DNA of 64,000 nucleotides, from assembly GCF_009829945.1 (NCBI RefSeq), contig NZ_SZZT01000001.1:186001-250000 (forward strand). The letters run 5' to 3'. The translations under genes were made by a program, and so were the position numbers. The notes under the pieces are model-generated. The model had not been told where the DNA came from and made no database searches. It saw nothing but the letters and a program-made list of their open reading frames with translations. Below, piece after piece: positions 11,384-21,868 of this stretch (within the stretch, counting starts at the first letter, position 1; each line of letters begins with the position of its first letter). This stretch comes from Pantoea sp. SoEX. Lineage in GTDB: Bacteria > Pseudomonadota > Gammaproteobacteria > Enterobacterales > Enterobacteriaceae.

Positions 11384-12112
11384 GTGTTTAAAATTTTATG
11401 TAATACTACTATAGCAATGTTATTATTGTTAATTTTACCAATAACATTTTGGTTATTAGGATGGCATTGGTCACCTTATAAAACAGATATAAAATTAATA
11501 TTTTTGATAATGCAGACTGTTAATAATCCCTGGGTAATATTTACTAATACAGTATTAAATATCTGGATATTTAAATGTTTACATTGTAAGATTAAAATGA
11601 CATTAGGATTTTTTTTAATATTAAATATTGCGATTTTTGTAGGTCAACCTATTAAAGATTTTATAAAATATAAAACTCAAGAAACTCGTCCTTATGTAAC
11701 ATGGTTAGAACACAAATATAGATTAAATATCAATAAATTTTATCAATTCACACCTAAAAAACGTGGTAAAATTATAGCAAATTTAATCTATAATCAAAAT
11801 TTACCTTATTGGCTTAAAAAACATTGGATAGAAGAAACAGACTTTTCTTTTCCATCAGGACATACGGTATTTACTAATATTTGGGCAATTTTGATAGTTT
11901 ATTTTCTATGGCCTTATCGATATTATAAAACAGTAATAACAATATTTTTTTGGAGTTTTATTATAACAGCCAGTAGACTACTATTCGGTATGCATTGGAT
12001 ACAAGATATAATAGCTGCTAACATATTAGCTTGGATTTTAGCTAATATCGCTATTATTTCAATACATTATTTTTTTACTGATAAAAATCATAAAATATCA
12101 GATAATAGATAA
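11384..12112 (+). CDS. pgpB: Phosphatidylglycerophosphatase B / undecaprenyl-diphosphatase (PAP2 family)
   Basis: PgpB is a polytopic inner-membrane phosphatase acting on phosphatidylglycerophosphate, undecaprenyl diphosphate and related lipids. The product is 242 residues (E. coli 254). The three PAP2 signatures are present: KYKTQETRP around residue 97-105, PSGHT near 158 and SRLLFGMHWIQD near 197-208. They lie between hydrophobic segments at about 8-25, 45-62, 75-92, 162-180, 184-200 and 210-228. The start is a GTG preceded by AAGG. pyrF follows 155 bases downstream; lapA and lapB, which separate them in E. coli, are missing. Confidence 0.93.
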   Translation: MFKILCNTTIAMLLLLILPITFWLLGWHWSPYKTDIKLIFLIMQTVNNPWVIFTNTVLNIWIFKCLHCKIKMTLGFFLILNIAIFVGQPIKDFIKYKTQETRPYVTWLEHKYRLNINKFYQFTPKKRGKIIANLIYNQNLPYWLKKHWIEETDFSFPSGHTVFTNIWAILIVYFLWPYRYYKTVITIFFWSFIITASRLLFGMHWIQDIIAANILAWILANIAIISIHYFFTDKNHKISDNR

Positions 12113-12267
12113 GAAATTTGTTTTTTATAATTAGATGTAATGTTATGTAGTAGTATGGTAAATATTTTAGAAAAATTTGTTTGCAATCATAAAATAATTC
12201 ATGATTAAATATTTATTGCTAAATAATAATTATTTAATTAAACAATACAAATAAAAATTAATAAAAT

Positions 12268-12993
12268 ATGGTTATATATAAAAAAACATCTCAAAAATTG
12301 ATTTTAGCTCTTAATTTCAGTAACTTAAAAGAAACATTTAACTTGATTGATCAAATAAATCCTAATAGTTGTCATCTAAAAATAGGGATAGAAATGTTTA
12401 CATTATTCGGTCCCTCTTTGATTAAAGATATTCATAAACGAAATTTTTCTATTTTTCTAGATCTTAAATTTCATGATATTCCTAATACTACAGCATACGC
12501 TATATCTGCTGCAGCAGATCTTGGAATTTGGATGCTTAATGTACATGCTAGTGGTGGCATACGTATGATGTTAGCTGCAAAAAAAGCTCTATTACCTTTG
12601 GGAAAAGATGCACCTCTTTTAGTTGCTGTTACTGTTTTAACCAGTATGGATAGTAATGACTTAGAAAGTTTAGGTATTTTTTCTTCGCCAAATGAACAAG
12701 CTGAACTTTTACTAAAAAGAGCAATAGAATGTGACATGGATGGAGTAGTATGTTCTGCTCATGATACAACACATTTTAGAAAAATCACCAATAAAAACTT
12801 TATATTAGTAACACCTGGTATTCGCACTATAGACAGCAAAGCTGATGACCAACGTCGTATAATGACTTTACAACAAGCAAAAAAATCAGGCACTAACTAT
12901 GTGGTAATAGGAAGACCAATTACAAAATCCAAAAACCCAATTAACACATTACAATATTTTTTAAATATTCTGGTGGAAGATAATGAATTTTGA
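12268..12993 (+). CDS. pyrF: Orotidine 5'-phosphate decarboxylase
   Basis: PyrF decarboxylates OMP to UMP, the last step of de novo pyrimidine synthesis. The 241-residue product (E. coli 245) shows ILALNF at the N terminus, the catalytic lysine/aspartate cluster DLKFHDIPNT, and TPGIR followed near the C terminus by YVVIGRPIT, which binds the substrate phosphate. The protein is a complete TIM-barrel monomer. Its TGA stop directly abuts the stop codon of rnb on the other strand, so the two transcripts must either overlap or end inside coding sequence. No strong ribosome-binding site is visible before the ATG. Confidence 0.96.
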   Translation: MVIYKKTSQKLILALNFSNLKETFNLIDQINPNSCHLKIGIEMFTLFGPSLIKDIHKRNFSIFLDLKFHDIPNTTAYAISAAADLGIWMLNVHASGGIRMMLAAKKALLPLGKDAPLLVAVTVLTSMDSNDLESLGIFSSPNEQAELLLKRAIECDMDGVVCSAHDTTHFRKITNKNFILVTPGIRTIDSKADDQRRIMTLQQAKKSGTNYVVIGRPITKSKNPINTLQYFLNILVEDNEF

Positions 12994-14937
12994 TTATTTA
13001 ATAGTATTGTCCATTGGACGTGCTACTATGGTACGTTTATTAAGACAAACTTTAATGATAGTAACGTCGATAACATCACCAACACGATACAAAATTTTAT
13101 CTCTTACTACTATGATTCCGTGTTCGTGATCACATATTAACTCATCACGTAATTCATGAATAAGAATAGATGGAATAAATGCAATAGCTCCATTATCTAT
13201 CAATTTAACTTTCATACCGTTTTTAAAAACATAAAGAATTTCGGTAACAAATTTATGATCAGTACCGATAAATTTTGAAATATAGCAAGCATATAACCAA
13301 TCTTCAATATCTCTTTCTGCTATTTTATTTAATCTTTTTCTTTCACTAATTTTGATTATTAGTGTGTTATCTGGACATGAAATTTTATTACCTAGAATGA
13401 TTGCTTTTATTAATCTATGGTTCACCATATCACTAAATTTACGCATAGGTGAAGTCCAAGTTGCATAATTTTCAAGACCTAATCCGAAATGAGGGCCAGG
13501 TTTATTACTAATGGAAGCAAATGACTGGAAACGTCTTAATTTATTATTTAAAAATTGAGTAGGCTGAGTATCTAATTTTCGTCGTAATAATTTAAAACCA
13601 TCTAAAGTAGCAATACTTTTAGCATCAAATATAATTCCATGAGTCGCTAAAATTGTAATAGCCTGTTCAATACTTTTTGAATCAAAACCTGAATGTATGT
13701 TATAAATTCCGAAACCTAATTTTTCATTTAAAATCTTACCTGCACATATATTGGCTAGAATCATAGATTCTTCTACAATGTGATTAGCAATACGACGATA
13801 TTCAACAATAATTTTTAATACTTCTCCTTTATCTCCAATTAAAAATCGATAATCTGGTCGATTTTGAAATACTAATGCATAATTTTTTCTCCACCTATTA
13901 CGTATCAAATATAAGCGGTGTAAAAGTCTCAGTTGTTTTGCAATTTTAAAATCACTAGGTTTCCATGTTCCACTATTTTCTAGCCAATCAGAAACATCAT
14001 TGTAAGCTAACTTAGCTTTAGATTTTATCCACGCTGCAAAAAAATCAATATCTATTAAATTACCTTCACTAGTTATAGTAACACTACAAGCTAAAACTGG
14101 TCGGCGAATATTAGGACGTAAAGAACAGAGATTATCAGATAACTGACGAGGAAGCATGGGTACATTAAAACCTGGTAAATAATTTGTAAATCCACGATCA
14201 GAAGCTATAATATCCAATTGACTTCCAGCTTCAATATAAGAAGTAGGGTCAGCAATAGCAATAATCATATGTAAATTACTATTTGGTAGTTCTCTTATAT
14301 AAAGGGCATCATCCATATCTTCAGTACTTATACTATCAATAGTAATAAAATCTAATTCAACTAAATTTTTACGATCTAAATTTTCATTGATCATTTTTCC
14401 CAAATTAATATTTGGCGCATCTCGTTCTAGATCATATCGAGATAATGTAACCCACCATGGAGCATATTGATCATCGTGTTTTACTATAAAATCAATTAAT
14501 TCAGCATGAAAACCTCGATTATCTTTTAATGGATGAGAACACATTTTAGCTACAACCCAATCACCATTTTGTAATTCACATCTCAATTTTTTTATATTAT
14601 CACAAGGAATTATATCCTTTAAAAAAGGATTATCTGGAATTATTGCAATAAAATTATTTTTTTTACATATACGGCCTACGAATCGATCTAAAAATGGTTC
14701 AATTAATCTTTTAGGAGTAGCCATTTCTCTATCTTTATTATTAATAATAGCAGCAATTATCTTGTCACCATGCATAACTTTTTTCATTTGATAAGGATGA
14801 ATGAAATAACTTTTCTGTGAATTTACCTCCAAAATACCAAATCCTTTTTCTTTGCGTCTAACAATTCCTTCAACAAAACTATTATGTAATTTTAATTGCT
14901 TTTTAAGTTTTATGAGTATTGGATTATTCTGGAACAT
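12994..14937 (-). CDS. rnb: Exoribonuclease II
   Basis: RNase II degrades single-stranded RNA processively from the 3' end. From the ATG at 14937 the product is 647 residues (E. coli 644). It has cold-shock-type domains in the first 180 residues, the RNB catalytic domain with the metal-binding aspartates in DSISTEDMDDAL, the arginine-containing segment ATWTSPMRKFSDMVNHR, and an S1 domain at the C terminus. An in-frame ATG five codons upstream (14952) is possible, but homology begins at MFQNNPIL and neither start has a clear ribosome-binding site. ydeP lies 84 bases upstream on the same strand, so the two may share a transcript. Confidence 0.95.
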   Translation of the reverse strand: MFQNNPILIKLKKQLKLHNSFVEGIVRRKEKGFGILEVNSQKSYFIHPYQMKKVMHGDKIIAAIINNKDREMATPKRLIEPFLDRFVGRICKKNNFIAIIPDNPFLKDIIPCDNIKKLRCELQNGDWVVAKMCSHPLKDNRGFHAELIDFIVKHDDQYAPWWVTLSRYDLERDAPNINLGKMINENLDRKNLVELDFITIDSISTEDMDDALYIRELPNSNLHMIIAIADPTSYIEAGSQLDIIASDRGFTNYLPGFNVPMLPRQLSDNLCSLRPNIRRPVLACSVTITSEGNLIDIDFFAAWIKSKAKLAYNDVSDWLENSGTWKPSDFKIAKQLRLLHRLYLIRNRWRKNYALVFQNRPDYRFLIGDKGEVLKIIVEYRRIANHIVEESMILANICAGKILNEKLGFGIYNIHSGFDSKSIEQAITILATHGIIFDAKSIATLDGFKLLRRKLDTQPTQFLNNKLRRFQSFASISNKPGPHFGLGLENYATWTSPMRKFSDMVNHRLIKAIILGNKISCPDNTLIIKISERKRLNKIAERDIEDWLYACYISKFIGTDHKFVTEILYVFKNGMKVKLIDNGAIAFIPSILIHELRDELICDHEHGIIVVRDKILYRVGDVIDVTIIKVCLNKRTIVARPMDNTIK

Positions 14938-15021
14938 AACTTTAATTATCATAAAAAAACAAATTTTAAATTTTTGATTAGTTTATAAATATATTATCCG
15001 ATATTTTATACATTTATAATT

Positions 15022-17304
15022 TTATTTAGATAATTTTAACTTAACTGGAACAGATTTAGAAGTTGGAGTATAACTATAATCACCATAACTATCCATAGGT
15101 ATTAATACGTTAGTTTCTGGATAATAAGCGGCTAAATTCTTACTTGGAATATTATATGGAACTAATTTAAAATTCTTAACAGAACGAACGATACCATCGT
15201 TCCATATCGTTTCTATATCTACATACTGTCCCTGTTTAAATCCTAATTTATTCATGTCATCAATATTAATGAACAATACATTTCTTTGTCCATACACTCC
15301 ACGGTAACGATCATCAAAACCATAAATTGTTGTATTATATTGATCATGAGCACGTAATGTCTGTAAAACAAAATATTTATTATTTTCTATATTATTGATA
15401 AAAATTGATTTAGGTAAAGATGCATTGCTAAATTTTGCTTTTTTTGATTTAGTATCAAAAATATGTTGTGATGCTAAATTATTCAAATAAAATCCTTTTA
15501 AAACATTACATTTATTAGTTAATTTTTCAAAACCTGGAATAACTGCAGATATTTGTTTACGAATCAAATTGTAATCACTTGCAAGATCATTCCATTTTAC
15601 TTTATGATCACCTAATGTTTTGTAAGCTATACCAGATATAATTGCAATTTCTGAAAGTTGTTTATTAGATAAAGGTTTAGATATTCCTTGTGAAGCATGT
15701 ATCATTCCAAATGTATCTTCTATGGTAATATATTGATTTCCATTAACAGTTTGATCTCTTTCAGTACGTCCAATAGTTGGTAATATTAAAGATTCATTTC
15801 CAGGTATTAAATGACTGCGATTTAATTTAGTGCTAATATAAACTGTTAGTCCACAACGAGAAAGAGCTTCTTTAGTACGCAAGGAATCTGGAGCTGCTAC
15901 AGCTAAATTTCCTCCTAGTGAAATAAATACTTTAACATCACCATTTGTCATTGCATTTAAAGCTTGAATAGTATTATGTCCATTGAGCATTGGAGGTTCG
16001 AATTTAAAATATTTTTTTAATCTTTTCAGAAACATATTTTCAGGTTTTTCGTTAATACCCATTGTACGGTTACCTTGAACGTTACTATGACCACGTACAG
16101 GACATAATCCTGATCCTATTTTTCCTATATGATTAAATAAAAGTTGTAAGTTAACAATTTCTCTTACTGTATTGACAGAATGTTTATGTTGAGTAATACC
16201 CATACCCCATGTACAAATTACTCTTTTTGAATTTTGGTAAATGGAAGCTACTTCACAAATTTGTTTTTTTGTTAATCCTGATTGTTCTATAATATGATCC
16301 CAGCTAGTACTATCTACTGATTTGAAATATTCTAATACACCATCAGTTTTATCTTTAATGAATTTGCAATCGAAAATATCTCCTTTTCCTAAAGATTTAT
16401 ATAAACGATGTCGTTTTAATAAAAACTTTACCATCCCACGTACTATTGCCATATCCCCGCCTAAATTTGGTTGATAATATGCAGAATTTATAGTTTTTTC
16501 CATAGTGGTAATAATTTCGATAGGCTTTCTAGGATCTGAAAATCTTTCTAATCCGCGTTCTTTTAATGTATTAAAAACAATTACCTTAGCACCTCTATTT
16601 AATGCACGGCGTAAACTATGCAACATTCGAGGATGGTTAGTTCCAGGATTTTGTCCAAATACAAAAATGCTATCTGCATAATTAAAATCTTCTAAATGTA
16701 TAGTACCTTTCACTACTCCAATACTTTTCTGAAGTCCTATACCACTAGCTTCATGACACATATTAGAACAATCTGGAAAATTGTTTGTACCTAACATGCG
16801 ACCAAATAACTGATAAATCCAAGCTGCCTCGTTACTAGCACGTCCTGATGTATATAGTTCTATTTGATTAGAATGATCCATTTTTTTTATGTGTGTAGCA
16901 ATAAGTTTAAATGCATTATCCCAACTAATAGGTTCATAATGATCATTTTTAGAATTATAATATACAGGTTCTGTCAATCTACCTTGATATTCTAAGAAAT
17001 AATCACTTTGTTTATTTAAATAACTAACACTATTTTTTGCGAAAAATACTCTATCAACTTTACGGTTTGTAGATTCCCAAGATACTGCTTTTGCTCCATT
17101 TTCACAAAAATCAAAGATGCTTTTGTTATCATTACCCCATGCACATCCTGGGCAATCAAATCCATTATTTTTATTTATTTTTAACAAATTACGTACACTT
17201 TTAAAACTAGCTTTACTATCAAAAATAAAACGAGCTGTGGATTCTATAGAGTCCCATCCACCAGCTGCAGAATCATAAGGTTTAATTTTATTTTTAAATT
17301 TCAT
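15022..17304 (-). CDS. ydeP: FdhF/YdeP-family molybdopterin oxidoreductase
   Basis: This 760-residue protein aligns along its length with E. coli YdeP (759), a bis-molybdopterin guanine dinucleotide oxidoreductase linked to acid resistance; its true substrate is not known. At the N terminus DCPGCAWG (Cys51, Cys54) belongs to the [4Fe-4S] site. SNMCHE places Cys183 where formate dehydrogenase H has its metal-ligating selenocysteine. Further cofactor-binding segments are NPGTNHPRM, RGHSNVQGNRTMG, TKLNRSHL and RSHDQYNT-like RAHDQYNTTIYG in the C-terminal barrel. There is no signal peptide, so it should be cytoplasmic. It sits between rnb and fabI, where E. coli has yciW, so its position is not ancestral. 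No molybdenum-cofactor gene is in the window. Confidence 0.93.
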   Translation of the reverse strand: MKFKNKIKPYDSAAGGWDSIESTARFIFDSKASFKSVRNLLKINKNNGFDCPGCAWGNDNKSIFDFCENGAKAVSWESTNRKVDRVFFAKNSVSYLNKQSDYFLEYQGRLTEPVYYNSKNDHYEPISWDNAFKLIATHIKKMDHSNQIELYTSGRASNEAAWIYQLFGRMLGTNNFPDCSNMCHEASGIGLQKSIGVVKGTIHLEDFNYADSIFVFGQNPGTNHPRMLHSLRRALNRGAKVIVFNTLKERGLERFSDPRKPIEIITTMEKTINSAYYQPNLGGDMAIVRGMVKFLLKRHRLYKSLGKGDIFDCKFIKDKTDGVLEYFKSVDSTSWDHIIEQSGLTKKQICEVASIYQNSKRVICTWGMGITQHKHSVNTVREIVNLQLLFNHIGKIGSGLCPVRGHSNVQGNRTMGINEKPENMFLKRLKKYFKFEPPMLNGHNTIQALNAMTNGDVKVFISLGGNLAVAAPDSLRTKEALSRCGLTVYISTKLNRSHLIPGNESLILPTIGRTERDQTVNGNQYITIEDTFGMIHASQGISKPLSNKQLSEIAIISGIAYKTLGDHKVKWNDLASDYNLIRKQISAVIPGFEKLTNKCNVLKGFYLNNLASQHIFDTKSKKAKFSNASLPKSIFINNIENNKYFVLQTLRAHDQYNTTIYGFDDRYRGVYGQRNVLFINIDDMNKLGFKQGQYVDIETIWNDGIVRSVKNFKLVPYNIPSKNLAAYYPETNVLIPMDSYGDYSYTPTSKSVPVKLKLSK

Positions 17305-17428
17305 TATAGTAAAATTTTTATTATCTTAATAATTTAATTAAAAAATTATTAGTAATGTTAAACTCAATAAATTTAAATTAACATAAAAATATAAGAAAAA
17401 TTAATACTTTTATATTATTAAAATATAA

Positions 17429-18211
17429 TTATAGTTCATTCATGTTTGAAATATTAAAACCACCATCTACATAAATTATTTGTCCGGTAATTCCACTGGC
17501 CAAATCAGAACACAAAAAAGCAGCTGTGTTTCCTATTTCTTCAATTGTTACTGTTCTACGTATTGGAGAAACTTTTTTGTAATATTCTAAAATTTTACGA
17601 AAATTTTTAATTCCAGATGAAGCTAAAGTGCGTACAGGACCGGCAGAAATAGCATTCACACGGATTTCTCCTTCAGGCCCTAATGCATTTGCAATATATC
17701 GAACATTTGCTTCCAAAGAAGCTTTTGCAGGCCCCATGATATTATAATTAACTATTGCTCTTTTAGAACCTAAATAGGATAAAGTCAATAATGCTGCATT
17801 TGGATTTAACATCATTCTGCATTCTTTAACCATAGAAACAAAGCTATAGCTACTAATTTTGTGTGCAATTTTAAAACCTTCATAATTAACTGTATCAATG
17901 TAATTTCCGGATAACTGATTAGTTGGAGCAAATCCTATAGAATGCACTAAACCATCAAAATTTTTCCAATGTTTAGATAATGAAATGAATAATAATTTAA
18001 TATTTTTATCATCAGAAACATCACATGGTAAAATTATTTTTGTATTAAAATTTTTTGCAAATTCTTCAATTCGATATTTAGATCTATCATCTTGATAAGT
18101 AAATGCTAATTCTGCATTTTGTTTATACATAGCTTGAGCAATACCGTAAGCTATAGATAATTTACTGATAATACCACTTATTAAAATACGTTTACCATTA
18201 AGAAAACCCAT
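17429..18211 (-). CDS. fabI: Enoyl-[acyl-carrier-protein] reductase (NADH)
   Basis: FabI reduces trans-2-enoyl-ACP in the last step of each fatty-acid elongation cycle. The product is 260 residues (E. coli 262), a short-chain dehydrogenase fold. It keeps the N-terminal nucleotide-binding segment GKRILISG, the SIGFAP loop, Tyr146 and Tyr156, and the catalytic lysine at 163 in [10 protein letters not shown]. There is a one-residue insertion relative to E. coli in [10 protein letters not shown], outside the active site. AAGG lies seven bases before the ATG. The 5' leader contains a strong inverted repeat (18255-18298). Confidence 0.97.
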   Translation of the reverse strand: MGFLNGKRILISGIISKLSIAYGIAQAMYKQNAELAFTYQDDRSKYRIEEFAKNFNTKIILPCDVSDDKNIKLLFISLSKHWKNFDGLVHSIGFAPTNQLSGNYIDTVNYEGFKIAHKISSYSFVSMVKECRMMLNPNAALLTLSYLGSKRAIVNYNIMGPAKASLEANVRYIANALGPEGEIRVNAISAGPVRTLASSGIKNFRKILEYYKKVSPIRRTVTIEEIGNTAAFLCSDLASGITGQIIYVDGGFNISNMNEL

Positions 18212-18883
18212 AATTTAACCTTGTAATTTTTCATTGGTTAATGAATTCTTAATATTTAGTTATATAAAATTAAGTAACATAATTTTTATATAACTAAATT
18301 ATCAATAAGAATAGTATTTTATTTATTAATTTAGAATACTAATTTTCTAATTTAGGATATTTAATGAAAAATATTATTGTTAAATATAAACAAAAATAAT
18401 AATCAATGTATAAAAAAATCAAATTTAAATCAATATTACCACAATCATAAGTATTTTATTTTTTAATTGCTCCTAATATATTATAATACAAATAAATTTA
18501 ATTTATAGCTAAATATTTATAATATAAATATTAATGTCATTTCATGAATTATGATGAAATAATTAAACTTTAATAAGTTTAATATTAATATACAATCTAA
18601 TAAAAGAAATATATTAATAAAAACAAATTATAAATATTTGGGTTTAGTAATTAGAATATTATTACTATAATGAACAATCCTTGTAGATAGTATCTAAAAT
18701 TAAATAACTTATCTTTTATTTAAAAAAATCAAATGTTGGTAAAATAATTTGATCTTAATTTGTTTTTTTATTTAATAAATTTATTTTGAAATTATTTACT
18801 TAAATAATATTTATCTTAAAGGTGTTAACACACAATTTTAATGATTTAGAAATAAATTTTATATATTTTATAAAGGAACTTGT
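18212..18883. other. AT-rich divergent spacer between fabI and pntA
   Basis: About 670 bases that mark a break in E. coli gene order, from the 29 min to the 36 min region. Apart from the inverted repeats in the fabI leader and the AAGGA site before pntA, I see nothing gene-like on either strand. Promoters for both flanking genes must lie here. Confidence 0.5.
18255..18298 (-). promoter_or_regulatory. Long inverted repeat in the fabI leader
   Basis: The arms TTTAGTTATATAAAATT (18255-18271) and AATTTTTATATAACTAAA (18281-18298) pair almost perfectly, with one bulged A and a nine-base loop. The repeat lies 44-87 bases upstream of the fabI start. A second, weaker pair, TAGTATT and AATACTA, follows nearby at about 18313-18342. 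It could be a leader hairpin of the fabI mRNA or the terminator of a gene since lost; the sequence alone does not decide. Confidence 0.4.
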
Positions 18884-20419
18884 ATGTTAATCGGGATACC
18901 TAAAGAAAAATTATTACATGAGTCCCGTGTAGCTGCTACACCGATGACTGTCAAAAAATTAATTAATTTAGGTTTTAGTGTTTATATTGAAAATAATGCA
19001 GGAAAAGCTGCTAATTTTGATAATTATGACTATGTAAAAGAAGGAGCACAAATTACAAATAGTCAAAAAATTTGGCAGGTTGATATTATAGTCAAGATTA
19101 ATGCACCTAACGATGAAGAAATTATTTTAATACAACCAGGAAGTATATTAATAAGTTTTATTTGGCCTGCTCAAAATAAATCTTTAATCAAAAAACTAGC
19201 AGAAAAGAAAATAACAGTAGTTGCAATGGATGCTGTTCCACGTATTTCCCGTGCACAATCAATGGATGCGTTAAGTGCAATGTCTAATATTGCTGGTTAT
19301 AGAGCTATAATTGAAGCAGCCTATGAATTTGATAGATTTTTAGGGGGACAGATTACTGCAGCCGGTAAAGTGTTTCCCGCTAAAGTATTAGTTATTGGTG
19401 CAGGAGTAGCGGGATTAGCTGCTATAAGTGCTGCAAAAAATATGGGAGCTATAGTAAAAGCTTTTGATACTCGTCCTGAAGTTAAAGAACAAATACAAAG
19501 CTTAGGTGCAGAATTTTTAGAATTGAATTTTTTAGAAAATAATACTTCTTCTGCAGATGATGGATATGCTTCAGTAATGTCTAAATCTTTTATAGAAGCT
19601 GAAATGAAGCTGTTATCTTCTCAATCCAAAGAAGCTGATATAATAGTTACAACTGCCTTAATTCCAGGTAAAAAAGCTCCTATTCTTCTTACAGAAGAAA
19701 TGGTATTGAATATGAAAAAAGGAAGTATAATTGTTGATTTAGCTATACAAACAGGCGGTAATTGTTCATTAACTATTATAGATCAAGTTATAACTACAAA
19801 TAATGGCGTAAAAATTATTGGTTATACTGATTTGACTAGTCGTTTAGCAAACCAGTCTTCTCAATTATATTCTACTAATGTGTTTAATTTGATAAAATTA
19901 ATATCCAATGGTAACAATGGTGAAATAAAATTAAATTTTACTGACATAGTAGTTAGTAGCATTACTGTAATCAATAAAGGTGAAATAATTTGGCCATCTC
20001 CTCCTATTAAAGTTTCTGAAATTCAAGAAACCAAAAAAATTAACTATCAACAAGAAAAAAAAGTAGAAGTTAAAAGTTATAATAACTATAAATATATGTT
20101 TTTTATATTACTATCACTAATATTTATCTTATTATCTAGTAATGTTTCACCTGAATTCTTATCTCATTTCACTATCTTTATACTTTCTTGTATAGTTGGT
20201 TACTATATAGTATGGAATGTTAATCATGCATTACATACTCCGTTAATGTCAGTTACTAATGCTATTTCTGGTATTATTATCATTGGATCAATATTACAAA
20301 TAGGTTCAAATAATTTGATTAATTGGATTTCTTGTTTCGCTATATTAATAGCTAGTATTAATATTTTTGGTGGCTTTAATGTTACTCATCGAATGCTAAA
20401 AATGTTTCGTAAGGAGTAA
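18884..20419 (+). CDS. pntA: NAD(P) transhydrogenase subunit alpha
   Basis: PntA with PntB forms the inner-membrane transhydrogenase that uses the proton gradient to transfer hydride from NADH to NADP+. The 511-residue product (E. coli 510) has the soluble NAD-binding domain I in its first 370 residues, with [14 protein letters not shown] as the dinucleotide fold and the mobile loop [13 protein letters not shown]. Four hydrophobic segments follow between about 405 and 500. AAGGA lies seven bases before the ATG. pntB begins three bases after the stop, so the pair is one operon. Keeping it suggests a high NADPH demand for biosynthesis. Confidence 0.97.
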   Translation: MLIGIPKEKLLHESRVAATPMTVKKLINLGFSVYIENNAGKAANFDNYDYVKEGAQITNSQKIWQVDIIVKINAPNDEEIILIQPGSILISFIWPAQNKSLIKKLAEKKITVVAMDAVPRISRAQSMDALSAMSNIAGYRAIIEAAYEFDRFLGGQITAAGKVFPAKVLVIGAGVAGLAAISAAKNMGAIVKAFDTRPEVKEQIQSLGAEFLELNFLENNTSSADDGYASVMSKSFIEAEMKLLSSQSKEADIIVTTALIPGKKAPILLTEEMVLNMKKGSIIVDLAIQTGGNCSLTIIDQVITTNNGVKIIGYTDLTSRLANQSSQLYSTNVFNLIKLISNGNNGEIKLNFTDIVVSSITVINKGEIIWPSPPIKVSEIQETKKINYQQEKKVEVKSYNNYKYMFFILLSLIFILLSSNVSPEFLSHFTIFILSCIVGYYIVWNVNHALHTPLMSVTNAISGIIIIGSILQIGSNNLINWISCFAILIASINIFGGFNVTHRMLKMFRKE

Positions 20420-20422
20420 AGT

Positions 20423-21814
20423 ATGTCTAGTGGATTAGTGATTTCAGCATACATCATTTCTGCAATACTTTTTATTTTTAGTTTAAAAGGTCTTTCAAAA
20501 CATAATACTTCTAAACAAGGAAATTTTTTTGGTATAATAGGAATGGCAATTGCATTAATTACTACTATTTTAATTCAACAAATTATTCATAGTATTATAT
20601 TGATTTTTATATCAATGTTTATAGGTGGATTAATTGGTATTTTTTTATCAAAAAAAATTGAAATGACTAAAATGCCTGAATTAATTGCTATTTTACATAG
20701 TTTTGTTGGTTTATCAGCCGTACTAGTAGGAATTAATAGTTATATTAATTATATATTAAATCCAGTAATGCTTACAGAAGGTAGTTTATATCTAATAGAG
20801 ATTTTTATAGGAATATTTATCGGTACAATAACTTTTATCGGTTCTTTAATAGCATTCGGTAAACTTTCTGGAAAAATTAAGTCACAACTATCTTTTCCAT
20901 ATCATCACAAATTAAATGCTTTTATATTTGGTATTTGTTGTTTATTTTTGTACTTTTTTATTAGTAATGATATTGTTTTAATTCAAATAATTTTATTAAC
21001 AACGATGGTTGTAATAGCACTTTTATTAGGAGCTAATTTAGTATTATCTATTAGCGGTGCTGATATGCCAGTAATAGTTTCTATGTTAAATTCATATTCT
21101 GGTTGGGCAGCAGCAGCAGCAGGATTTACATTACAAAATGATTTGTTAATTATAACTGGTTCTTTAGTAGGTTCTTCAGGAGCGATACTTTCTTACATTA
21201 TGTGCAAAGCAATGAACCGTTCATTTATTAACGTAATATTTGGAGGATTAACACAAAATAAAATAGCAATTAAACAAGAAGATATAGGAAGGAAATATAA
21301 TGAAATTTCAATAGAAAAATTAATTAAAATTTTAAAAAATTCTTCATCTATTGTTATTACTCCTGGTTACGGAATGGCAGTTGCACAAGCTCAACATTCA
21401 GTTGCAAAAATATCTCAAAAACTTCAACAATTAGGTGTTAAAGTTTTTTTTGGTATTCATCCTGTTGCTGGGCGTTTACCTGGTCACATGAATGTTTTAC
21501 TTGCAGAAGCTAGAGTGCCTTATGATTTAGTATTAGAAATGGAAGAAATTAATGATGATTTTACTAATACAGATACAGTACTAGTCATTGGAGCTAATGA
21601 TACTGTAAATCCAGCAGCACAAGAAGATCCTAATAGTCCAATATCTGGCATGCCAGTACTAGAAGTATGGAAAGCTAGACATGTTATAGTTTTTAAAAGA
21701 TCTATGGGTTCTGGCTATTCTGGTATTAATAACCCATTATTTTTTAAACAAAATACTTATATGCTATTTGGTGATGCAAAAAATACTATGGATTCCATCC
21801 TAAAATTAATTTAA
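20423..21814 (+). CDS. pntB: NAD(P) transhydrogenase subunit beta
   Basis: PntB supplies most of the membrane domain and the NADP(H)-binding domain III of the transhydrogenase. The 463-residue product (E. coli 462) starts with about nine hydrophobic segments to residue 260. These contain the functional histidine in [14 protein letters not shown] and the asparagine region [26 protein letters not shown]. The soluble C-terminal domain shows [30 protein letters not shown] and [13 protein letters not shown]. The preceding AAGGAG is inside the end of pntA, indicating translational coupling. It ends convergent with fumC, 54 bases away. Confidence 0.97.
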   Translation: MSSGLVISAYIISAILFIFSLKGLSKHNTSKQGNFFGIIGMAIALITTILIQQIIHSIILIFISMFIGGLIGIFLSKKIEMTKMPELIAILHSFVGLSAVLVGINSYINYILNPVMLTEGSLYLIEIFIGIFIGTITFIGSLIAFGKLSGKIKSQLSFPYHHKLNAFIFGICCLFLYFFISNDIVLIQIILLTTMVVIALLLGANLVLSISGADMPVIVSMLNSYSGWAAAAAGFTLQNDLLIITGSLVGSSGAILSYIMCKAMNRSFINVIFGGLTQNKIAIKQEDIGRKYNEISIEKLIKILKNSSSIVITPGYGMAVAQAQHSVAKISQKLQQLGVKVFFGIHPVAGRLPGHMNVLLAEARVPYDLVLEMEEINDDFTNTDTVLVIGANDTVNPAAQEDPNSPISGMPVLEVWKARHVIVFKRSMGSGYSGINNPLFFKQNTYMLFGDAKNTMDSILKLI

Positions 21815-21868
21815 TATGTTTTTATATAAAAAATATATTATGATATTACAAATGATTAATATTTAAAA

